64,000 bases of DNA from Metaphire vulgaris. Taxonomy: Eukaryota; Annelida; Clitellata; Crassiclitellata; Megascolecidae. Below, in pieces: positions 44,025 through 54,000 of this stretch. The stretch covers positions 8,158,587 to 8,222,586 of the forward strand of contig CM030849.1 in assembly GCA_018105865.1 (NCBI GenBank), written 5' to 3'. The first letter of the stretch is position 1; every line of letters starts with the position of its first letter. The notes below the pieces were generated by a model, which worked only from the letters and a program-made list of their open reading frames with translations, was not told the DNA's origin and did not search any database. The position numbers and the translations under genes are program-made.

Positions 44025-47000
44025 TCAAGCAAATACGTAAGATGGCACCTCATACATTTCGTATTCAAATTTGTCCATGTGGTTCTCATCAAATATCAGA
44101 CCTATGTAGTCAATGTGCAGTTCAAATTGGACCGGGATTCGAATCCGCAATTGTTATGCCAACGGTGCTGACTCTATCCAGTTGCACAGCCTCCTGTTTG
44201 TCCTGGACTCGACCTTTTGCACTCAGGTAAAACTTTGAGAATGGTATCTGAAAAATTTCAGTAATTAAAATCAAACTCAAGCAATAAAGTGCACCAAGGG
44301 TCCATCCATATAGTACGTATGCACCGAGGAAAGGGCGAGATTTAGGAGATTTTGCCTATGTACGCTATGCAAACGGGGGGGTTGAAAATATGCTTTTTTG
44401 CAAATGTACTATATGGATGAGCCTCAATAGATTGATATCATCTGATGTATCAAATTAAAATCATGAATCAATTTCTTCAACAGTTGATTGCATTCATAGG
44501 CATAATCTTTGATGAAAAAGTGGGGTCCAACCCTGTACATTTCCTCTTCCCTACCCTAGCTTCACAAAAAGTGAGGGACTGAAGCCTAGCGACCTAAGAG
44601 AAGCGTACGCCTATGACTGCATTTGATGATGATGATGCTAAAATTTTACATGAGGATCTATTCTAAGGAAATTGTTTCAGTGGTCTGTGGACTGGCAGAT
44701 GTTTTTAATATCGATAAATGTTCTGTAATGCATGCTGGGAACTTTAACAATGGCAATGAATATGCTTTAGGGGGGAAGGTTCTAACCACAACAGAAAAAG
44801 AAAGAGACTCGGGGTAATCATCCACAGAAGACTGAATCCATCTCAACAATGTTGAGATTTTCCCTCAAGACCAACATCTTCCATTCCATGTTGATTTGTC
44901 AGCATTGTCGACAGCGCCTTTGACTTTGGCCTTCGCTATGCTACGGCACTATAAAAGTTGTCCAGTACCATGCCATACCAATGTATGGACTATGGAGGCA
45001 GCAAATAAGGGAAACCGAATGTTGGAAATGATGAAAAGGACAACAGTGAGTCGAGACAAAGAGATAATCATAAAACTATATAAGTCATTAGTAATGCCTC
45101 ATCTAGAATGCTGTGTTTAGGCATGGAATCCATTCTTGATAAAAGATATAGCTTTTAGAAAAAATTGCAAAGACGAGCAACAAAGATGGTCAATGGATGC
45201 CATAATTTAAGCTATGAAAAAATATCAATATTGTGGATTGACAACATTGACAACATTGAAAGGAGAGAGAGAGAGAGAGAGAGAGAGTGAGAGAGGGTGA
45301 GAGAGACAGAGAAGATTTGATAGAAACATACAAAATAATGACTGGGAAAGTAGATGTGCCATATGATCGATTCTTTACATTGGCACACTATAGCAACACA
45401 AGAGGCCACAAATGCAAATTGTTTAAGCAGAGGGTGGGTCCAAGAAAGAATATTTTTAGTGCAAGGGTTGTGGACAAATGGAACAGTTTGGACGAGGTGG
45501 GAGTGACAGTTGAAACAGTAAACGGATTCAAAGGCTATCTCGATAAACTACGTTATTGAATGTGGAGAGTTGCTACAGTGGTTTTCACACAAGCTTACTT
45601 AGCCTCTTATGCCACTTTAAATCACATCATTATAAATGAATTATGTAATCAGAAACAGATTCTTTTCTCTGCACTAAATGCATTTCCAGAAGACTGCTGA
45701 AAACAATAACATATACATGGTTTTTTAGATTCAACAAAATAACTTCCTCTTGGGATTGTTGACAAATGAAAAGCGTATGAGCACACACCAAAGGCAACTT
45801 TAAAAAACAGACTCACTTCCTGTGCATGGAAGTACAGACATTAGAAAGACCAGAAGGATTACAGACTATTCTATGTGTGCAAAAGCTAAACAGTCTTCAT
45901 CATAAAATAGCAGAGGTGCTTTTGGCTGAAGCCTCCAAATTATAAAGTCAGTTCTGGTAATAAGTGAGTGAGAAATTAGTTGCAACCAATAAACAGGAAT
46001 GATAAAATTGTGATAAAATGCCCAAAAACTTAGGTTTCACTAATCTCTGTATGAATTTGAAATTAATAATTCTAAAAGCCTAGAATCCTGCTTCATCAGA
46101 CAAAGCTATTGGTCAAGATCACACTAGTTATTTTCTACAGTACATTGGTCCAGTCAAAGCAGAAAGAATGCCGCAGTTCTGAGATCAGTCAATTTCAAGT
46201 ATAATAATTATGAACAAAGATTAATTATTGATTAGCCAAAGATATAAAGAGGGCTGTGTGATCACAGGACACGCTGAAGGAAACAGAAGCCGGGGATGAC
46301 TGAGGATATGCTGGATTGACAACATCACCACGTGGACTGGTCTTTCTGGAGACCGTCTACTATGCACCGCACAAAACAGATCGTGGTGGAGAACACTGAC
46401 CCATTCTTGTAGCCAACAGTCGCCAAGCAATAATGGCGCATTGACTTGGCTTGGCAAAGATTTGTTATTAATAAATCAAAAATTTATTAATAATTACTCG
46501 ATTTAGTATTACCAGTAATTAGTCAAAGATTTATTATTATTACTTACCAGGTAATCAATTTCAAACATAATAATCATGAACAAAGATTTATTATTAAAAT
46601 CATGAACACAAAATATATAATCGTATAATATCAGCTTCAGTGTCACTGTAAAAGTTGAGAGCTGGTGGCAAATGTACCTTGGCTATTTGCCAGTAAGGAC
46701 CGCCTCTCGTGAACAGCGGGTAATTGTACTGATCGTTCCACTGAAGATCGTACGTTCTGTCCATTTGAATGACAATCTGATAGGTCCGTCCATCACCTTT
46801 GACCCTCATTAGCATATGTGTGTAGTCACTCCATTCATACGGACGAGGTCGCTTGAAGGATATCTGGAACATAAAGAAGTCCACAACATCTGTGGTGCAA
46901 ATCACTCAGAATATTCATCATCATCACCATCATAATCATCATCATCACCACCACCACCACCATCATCATCATCAGTGGCTGACTCTTAGTAGCATTGCCG

Positions 47001-48221
47001 TATTGACCAGTACCCAAGCTGTTTACAGGCCAAAGTTCAGTGCTCAAAGCATTGACTGATGCAAATGTTAAAAGCTTAACAAATACATAAAATGCAGTGT
47101 GGTTTCAGTTATTGATTATTTTTCAGTTACAGTTACAGTTACTGAAATTATTTTCTAGTTATAGTTACAGTTAAAGTTATTGTCATTTTTCAGTTACAGT
47201 TAATTATTTTTCAGTTATTTTCAGTTAATCGAAATTTTGATGCTTTTTCTTAATAAGCAATAACTCTATTCTCTCTAATTGATGGAAAAATCTACTTATA
47301 TCTCCATATTTTCACATGCATGTCCATCAAATCATGGCATAAATAATTTTGGAAGATCGAGAGTTTCAATGTCTTCAATCAAAGATCTTCTTGTGTGGTG
47401 TTTGACTTCTTAAGTTTGTCATTTTTCAGTTATTTTAACTATTTCAGTTATTTATTTTCCAGTTACAGTTACAGTTATTGGTATTTTTCAGGTATAGTTC
47501 AGTTACAGTTAACTGAGCTGTTATTTTTCAGTTAACTGATATTTCAGTTACAGTTAGAGTTAACTTAAACCACACTGATAAAATGGCTGGTAATAACTCA
47601 AATTTTTTAAACAACAAATGATAAATAAACTAAACAGCAATTAGAGATTTGAAAATTTTAAATATTTTGCTATTGCAAGGTTCACATATGAGAAATTTCT
47701 ACGATTAATTGCTTCAAAAGTATTATGACGACCCATACCATGTTTTTTGGGGATCTAATATTACAGTAGCCGGCCATCTTGTTAATCCCATCCTTTGGAA
47801 CTTCTACATTGAGACTGCCACAAAACATCGCCTTCTTGGAAGGACCAAGAACAAATCCAGCTGCACTCTTTCCCTCGTTGTGATCACTGTCTGCAGTACA
47901 AACCCACGAATCAACTGCTTCCTTATTGTCGAATTTCCAAATGATTTCGTAATCACCATGAAAAACAGGAAATGCACTGTCACAGCGAAATTTACGAATC
48001 ACCTCATCTTTGAATTTATCAACTTCGCCTCTCATCTCCTTCAGTCCTTCCTTAACCAGCTGTGATTTTGGTTTAACAATCTTTGTATTGTATCCAGATT
48101 TCTTGTCAGGTTCCCAGTAGTTCAATAATGGCTGCATTTTGTGCAGACAGCGCACACACAAGGGCAGCAGAAGTTTTCCATAATGGCGAAAAGACGAAAA
48201 GACATTCAGATGGACGTTCAT
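44025..48221 (-). CDS. NDUFAF1: Complex I assembly factor NDUFAF1 (CIA30), frameshifted in last exon
   Basis: Three minus-strand exons, all phase 0: 48221-47739, 46863-46678 and 44247-44025. The CIA30 domain is clear: YEIIWKFDNKEAVDSWVCT, GFVLGPSKKAMFCGSLNVE, GYCNIRSPKN in exon 1; YEWSDYTHMLMRVKGDGRTY, LFTRGGPYWQIAK in exon 2; IPFSKFYLSAKGRVQDKQ in exon 3. A basic N-terminus poor in acids (MNVHLNVFSSFRHYGKLLLP) fits a mitochondrial targeting signal. The factor assists assembly of the membrane arm of respiratory complex I. In exon 3 the frame reaches a TGA at 44122-44124 after ITIADSNPGPI. The expected C-terminus (FELHIDYIGLIFD, about 30 residues to a TGA at 44025) continues in the frame one base over. 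As written the protein is 264 rather than about 296 residues. This is either a sequence error, a polymorphism or real damage; exons 1-2 are otherwise intact. Intron 2 carries a LINE remnant and intron 1 a hAT element. Confidence 0.88.
44623..45635 (+). mobile_element. LINE remnant, CR1/Jockey-like, with 3' UTR
   Basis: On the plus strand, broken by stops and frameshifts, are reverse transcriptase pieces: VFNIDKCSVMHAGN near 44700, IIIKLYKSLVMPHLECCV near 45065-45117, and a long intact end, LIETYKIMTGKVDVPYDRFF and NIFSARVVDKWNSLDEVGVT, stopping at 45557-45559. The 3' UTR (45560-45635) contains gtggttttcacac and cttatgccactttaaatcac, the tail shared with the SINE at 61928. A (GA)n tract at 45262-45300 interrupts it. 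It lies in NDUFAF1 intron 2, antisense to that gene. Confidence 0.8.
45262..45300. repeat. (GA)n microsatellite
   Basis: About eighteen ga units with a few interruptions, within the LINE remnant. Confidence 0.85.
46913..46975. repeat. (CAT/CAC)n microsatellite
   Basis: Trinucleotide catcat/caccac tract in NDUFAF1 intron 1; the poly-His and poly-Met frames across it are artefacts. Confidence 0.85.
47095..47577. mobile_element. hAT-like element rich in cagtta repeats
   Basis: Inverted ends cagtgtggttt and aaaccacactg are perfect and flanked by a perfect 8-bp duplication ataaaatg (47087-47094, 47578-47585). The interior on both sides is made of tcagttacagtta words facing each other, reminiscent of the agttaact arms of the hAT at 13344. 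483 bp, non-coding, in NDUFAF1 intron 1. Confidence 0.83.
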
Positions 48222-49232
48222 TTCCAACTACACACAGTAAACAGATATAGAAAATCAAGAAAATCAAATGCAACAGCATAGTCATAATGAGGCATAGATT
48301 TAATCAAGTAATAATAATTAGCTCAACACTTTTATTTATAGCACCAGTTCTCAAATTCAAATGTATTACCTGGAATCAATGGCACAAGAACAAACAGGCA
48401 ACCAGTATAAATCCATCCACAAAAGATAAGATCAAATCTGGATATCAATCAGAATGGGGAAAAAACAAGACATACTGTGGTGGAAAAGCCAACTGGAAAT
48501 ATCAACACACTTAAATGATCCAGCAAAAGCGTTATGTCCATTGCCATTTATGCTTTTGTTGAATCCTAAGTCTTTTGATATTTTCATTTCAAACTCTGCT
48601 TTTTCTGATCTGTCATTCCCACTGTATATACACACAATGTGTGATAAACTTTTAAAAGTTTTTTTTATAATAATCTTGGATGTTTTTTTCTAAGACTCTG
48701 GATATTTGCAAACCTATGCAGACCAGTAAGGTTTGCCACCACTTTCCTGATTCTGACAGAAAATTACCATAAATTGGTGGAAACAGCAAAGTGAGTTTAA
48801 ATATAGTTAGGCAGTCTGTAATGTTTTATAAACCAGATTTTAATATAATTCTCTGCTCTAGGCAATCAGTATAAATGTTAACTTAAAGAACTGACTTAAT
48901 GCGGACATGCTTTGATAATGGTGCACTGGAGTTGACTGGACATCAGGACCGGACCTGGTACATTTAACGAATCAAAAGCCTTGAAAAGACAATTGTAAAA
49001 TACATAGGCCAGAAAAAACAACATCGTAAAGGTTAACACTTGGCAAAACTGGGAATGGCAGTCCCAAATTAAAATCATTGCATACACTTATAAATACAGT
49101 TAAATGTTTCTGTACTTACTCACTTACTTATTTACTTATTACTTAGCTGTTGATAACATCATTTCCGTCGTCGTAAACATTTGTGAAAAATTGTGAAATT
49201 TAAGAAATATAACAATTAAATTTGCCTTTAAA
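48222..49232. other. Upstream region of NDUFAF1
   Basis: AT-rich, presumably with the NDUFAF1 promoter. Short open frames at 48287-48693 show no domain. A cttacttacttatttac stretch at 49117-49140 may be a LINE tail. Confidence 0.35.
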
Positions 49233-49631
49233 ATGGCCGGTAGGCCTCAAGCTCCGCGAGACATTACAAACGTTGTGTTGACGAGAAACCAATTGCAGTT
49301 ATTTGACTGTACACCGCGTAAAATTTATGCTGCTATGAACGACCCAATGCAATGGCTTCAATGGCTCGCCGAACATAGACTGGTAAGGACTAGTAACAAC
49401 TGTGGCGTTTGTCGAATACCAATGGCATTGGTTAGACGTGCTGAGTCGCCGGATTTATATTCATGGGAATGTCGAGCATGTAACACAAGAACAAGTGTGC
49501 GAACAGGGTCGTTTTTGAGTATTTTAATTTGGGACCGCCGTTTCCAGTTTTGCCTAACACTTTATAAACTCAATCAATATAGGATCCCCGGCAAAACTAA
49601 ACAAACACGGCCTTATATAATAAAATCCTAA
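49233..49631 (+). CDS. N-terminal zinc-ribbon part of a Merlin (IS1016/ISXO2-like) transposase
   Basis: Uninterrupted 132-codon frame from ATG. Residues about 45-95 read WLAEHRLVRTSNNCGVCRIP, MALVRRAE, YSWECRACNTRTSVRTGSFL. The CxxC...CxxC zinc ribbon followed by the S-x-R-x-GSF motif is typical of the N-terminus of Merlin/IS1016-type transposases. After about residue 97 the sequence no longer follows the family, and the DDE catalytic domain is absent. A truncated transposase or a small derived protein are both possible. No terminal repeats were found around it. It lies between the divergent NDUFAF1 and SR-protein genes. Confidence 0.55.
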   Translation: MAGRPQAPRDITNVVLTRNQLQLFDCTPRKIYAAMNDPMQWLQWLAEHRLVRTSNNCGVCRIPMALVRRAESPDLYSWECRACNTRTSVRTGSFLSILIWDRRFQFCLTLYKLNQYRIPGKTKQTRPYIIKS

Positions 49632-49835
49632 TAGCAAACATCCAAATCACCGAACAAATTTATCGATTAAAAATTAAATTTAAAAAATCATCCAATCATT
49701 TAAATAATTACAAATTATAATTGCTTTTAATGAAGCTGTCAACGACTATTCGGTAATTAGTTATAACCCAAAGTGTACGCTAATATTTTAGAAAAATCGA
49801 TTGTGGCTGAATAAGAGTGAATATGGCAATATGCA

Positions 49836-49878
49836 TTGACAATTGGACTTTTCAAGAGACGGAAAGTCCGATTGTCAA
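49836..49878. repeat. Short perfect-type hairpin
   Basis: Arms ttgacaattggacttt (49836-49851) and aaagtccgattgtcaa (49863-49878) pair over 16 bases with one mismatch (a G-U wobble on one strand's RNA), with an 11-base loop. It may be the centre of a small palindromic element or form RNA structure; nothing else supports a function. Confidence 0.45.
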
Positions 49879-50034
49879 GATCTTCGGTTTATTTGTAAAA
49901 TCTATTGCGGATTGATATTTCTGTTCTTTCGTATTCCTGAACTATATGAGACTAGGTAACTTAATTTTGGTCATTGTAATTTGATGAAACTTTGTATGCG
50001 AAAGCACATGGAGATATTAGTTAGTTAGTTAGTT

Positions 50035-50345
50035 AATCAATAATAAGCCAATTTATATAGCGCTATAGTTGGGCAGGCCAAGATCAAGAGCGCTTTACAC
50101 ATTGCACTTAAATGAAATGCTAAACAAGTGCGTCTTTAGTCTGGTAGCGAACATTTCAAGACTAGTCGCGTTGGTCACAAAGTCTGATATTGCACCAGAG
50201 AACTAAATATAAAGTCCATGTTGTATAAGCACAAACCACCTTGTCCTTAGCTATTTCAAGAAAGATAAAGCGCACACGAATAAGCAGTTACTTTTGTACT
50301 CAAGAAGCGCTATATAAATTTATGAATTTGTACTTACTTGCTTAG
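50035..50345. mobile_element. Two L2-like LINE 3' ends in opposite orientation
   Basis: 50035-50200 is reverse-oriented (atatagcgctatag and agcgctttacaca, then codons for a KTHLFS-like end on the minus strand). 50245-50340 is plus-oriented, with agctatttcaagaaag, gcgctatataaa and a cttacttgctta tail like that at 4890-4990. Confidence 0.55.
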
Positions 50346-51086
50346 ACATTTAACCATACAGCCAATGAGAGATCGCCGGAGCACCGCTTCGCCTCGAGGA
50401 GATTTTTGAGCATTGACATCTATTAATAGCCTAGTCTGGTCAAAGGCTCGTTAGCCTGAGGTCGGTCCTAGGTCGGAGAAACGTAAGATGGCTGCCGACC
50501 GTGGCAGGCGTCTTTATTTTTCGTCAACCGACAGAAGATTATATGAATTAAGAGCGGCACGCGGTTCATAAATATTCATATAACCTTCTGTCAGTTTACG
50601 AAAAAGACGCCGGCGTCCTCACTATTGCCGACTCAAACTTCCCCGTTTTGCCATTTAAGTTCCTTTTTGGCGATTTTCACTTGTATATACAGATTCATGA
50701 TTATATAAGCAATATTATTTTAGTAGGAATTAATTTTAGGTCGATTATTTTAGGAATTAGAGGCCGTTCTGTTGTAGGCGGTGCATAACGGCATTTTCAA
50801 CGAATTTACCACGTTAAAGCATTAACGATAAGTTAGCACACTCCTAGTCTTCGCAAAATGGCGAAATTTTAGCCTCAGTGACAGCCTTGACAGGCTATAG
50901 GCCATGACCAAAGCTGTACATATTTACAAATTTGGCCATGACCAGTCTAGGCTATTAATAGAAGTCAATGTTCTTGAGAGATTCGCTGTCTTCAGCTCTT
51001 TGCCCGTGCGCCAGACAAATGAACCCCGAAATCCAATGAATTTCATTATAAATTTCTGACTTTTTGTCGCGAAATTTGTGGAAAAA
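50346..51086. promoter_or_regulatory. Upstream region of the SR-protein gene
   Basis: Contains an inverted pair around 50500-50620 (gacggaaagaag-like words: cgtcaaccgacagaagatta versus ccttctgtcagtttacg with aaaagacgcc), probably a decayed small transposon. The 60 bases before the start codon are unremarkable. Promoter not localised. Confidence 0.35.
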
Positions 51087-54000
51087 ATGTCGTCGAGCAA
51101 TTCGAAGACGACGACCGGCGGCTCATCGGCGGCGAGGAGGCAGAGGAGCCGCGGTAAACGCCGATCGCCGCGAAGGGAAGCGGCGGCGGACCCCGAAGTA
51201 AGCCTCCACGCTGCTGCTGCCAAGTGCTTTTGTCTACATTGATCACTTTGCTTACTGTGGAATCTTTGTAATCGATTGTAACTTCTGTAGCGCCATTGTT
51301 ATGACATCTTACTGTCTCTACGGCTTTTAGTTAGGAATTGTGCTAACTTAGAGAGCGAATTGCTTTGTTAGCAAACACTAATTATGCACTTTTATAGCAC
51401 CAGCTATAATGCTCAAAGGGTGTCAATCTATGGTACTCTATATCCATCCTATGAAGACCAGGTAATTCCAGATAAATGAATAAATAAGACTTATATAGCA
51501 CTAGTTATAATACGCAAACTTAACAATCAATGGTACTCCAAATCTATCCACAAAAGACCGGGTCATTCCAGTGACATAAGTAAGACAGACTATGGAGGAA
51601 ATATTCATGAAGTTTTCTTATACATGAAATAAATAGTTGAAGCGAGTGATTTTAAATTTAATATTTCTTGTTGATAATTTTTTTAGCCAAAGAAAAATGC
51701 GCCAAGACGATTGCAGAACAAATTGTACATTGGCGGTTTGGCAGAATCTGTCAAAAAGGAGGATCTCGAATTGGAATGCAGCCGTTTTGGGAAAATAATT
51801 GAAGTATGGCTTGCGCATCATCCTCCTGGCTTTGCATTTGTTGAATTTGTCAATAACAAGGATGCAGCTGACGTTATTGATGCATTTGATGGGAAGCTGC
51901 TGTGCGGTTCGAAAGTGCGGGTTGAATATGCAAAAGCGAATGGGCCTGGGAATACAAAGCGACAGAAGCGAAAAGAGTCGTCTAAAGCGACAGTGCCGTC
52001 TACATCGCTTCTTGATCGCATTTCTCCATTGCTGTCGCTTTCTGTGCCTCATCGGCCGCTGTTGACATCGGGCACCAATCGCAACATCCCACCTCTTCTC
52101 TCACTTGTTCGTTCTGCGTCTCCTGTGCGAAGACGCGAAGGTGTGCAACTTCGTGAATTGGAGACTCTGACCCTTTGGGACAGACAGTCTTCTCCGTCTC
52201 CCCTTCTACCCCCTCCGAGATATCGCAATCAGGTTGCCATTGGACGGGACAGGTAAATACATTAATAATCTTTAGCTTAGTGCTTATAATTTAAAATGTT
52301 TTCTGTTTATAAAGTTAGCATTGGTTATTAATTCTTGAAGGTAGGTGGAGCACCATAATTAGCTTATTAAGAAGTGTTTTGAGTGCTAACCCTTTTACCA
52401 GCCATGACTCATATTTCATCCATTTTACATTACATTACAAATAAATGGATGGTAAAGGGGTTAATCGCTGTAGCTAATTATAAATTCTGTAAAGTTTCTT
52501 TGATCCAAATGTTGCATGCAAATTGGATGATTGCAATTTAAAATAACACTTAAGTACTTTGTGAGGTCATTGGCTTATATTTTTTATTCTCCTTGTCTTG
52601 TGATCATTTGATTAAATGCATTAAATCCATAAAATGAAGAGAAGGGAGTAAACAGTTTGTGTTTTGATGTTTTGCATGATTGGTGTTGTAGACATTAATT
52701 TAAGTTGGTTTACTTTCTCAACTTTAATTTTGTTAAATTGTAATCACTGTGCCATAAAGTAATGACATTATTGCAATGTATATTTAGAGCCTTGACAGTC
52801 GGCTGATGCTCATCCCTGAGTAAAAGACCTCTTCCATTTGTAGATCCTTCTCACACGAGCGAGGGTTTTTCGTAGCGCTGCATATAGCTCGGCACCCTGG
52901 TTCCAACGTCTCCCTTTCATATCTTGGCCTCCGTTGAGACAAGAATGGCCAAGTGGGACGTCGCAATTTTAACAACTCTCCCTCGCAGTTTTAGCTACGC
53001 GACCTAACAAGCATCTTTACCTAGCGATCGGTCATATCGTATGCGTGTGCGATCCAGTCTTCGACATCCGTTCGTCTGGAGAAGAGCGTCGTGTCCGGCA
53101 AAACATCTCGGCTACACGTTTCTACCATGTCACGTAATCACAACCACCGTCAATCACCATGCATGCTGGTGAGCGCTTACGGATCGTGCTGTCGAGGATG
53201 GTAATCGTCGCATGGATGCGTTCAAAGCGCCACAACTCCAAATGCACTTCGTACACTTCGTAAGGATCCGTTAATTTCGAGGACGTCGCGTGAAATACCT
53301 TCACGTTCCCGCGTTAACCTTTTCCTCTCGTGAATTTTGCTCATATCAAGAGGCAGTGTGCTTCGCTGCCTGCCATCTGCCCCATATAGCCATCATCCTT
53401 CGACTGGCTGTAGCCATAGTTGTTCGAAGGGTTTTCGGCCCTCGTCTCTCGTGTGATGGCAGCAACGTCCACGTCCAAAGGATGCCCCAAAAATACATGT
53501 CTTTTCGTCCACAACGTCCACGTTGGGCGATCGCGATACTTAACTCGTGGTGCGTTGCAACGTTCACGGGTTTCCTCCGAGCGCTTCATGCGACATCTTC
53601 AACCCCAACAATAACTTATCTCACTGCCATATTTCAGAATTAGCTCTCGTTTCAATTGCTAACTAAAACGGAAGCTGAGCTGGATCACCGTCATTTCTCG
53701 GGCATAAACTGGCACTGGCTCGTCATCGAGTAGGAGACAACCTTGTCATACTGAAGCTGGAATCCAAAGCAGATGTGTCAGAATGATACATCACTGGTGA
53801 ATGGATAGTTTCAATACACAAAGAAAGCATCTTTTACAAATATCGAAAGAAAATTGTAGTCAATTGAAGTGTGTATGGAATATCACCAGATCAGAATTTA
53901 AGCAAAATATTTGGTAAATCCAAAAAGTAATAATTATTTGACAAGAACAAATTTTTTGGCAGGTTACTTGGGGCACATGTAACACCGTGTACCAACAGTA

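Noticed and set aside
46835..47059. His-rich and Met-rich small ORFs
   Set aside because: Artefacts of the (CAT)n tract.
51618..52052. Minus-strand ORF of 144 codons
   Set aside because: It is the antisense shadow of the RRM exon.
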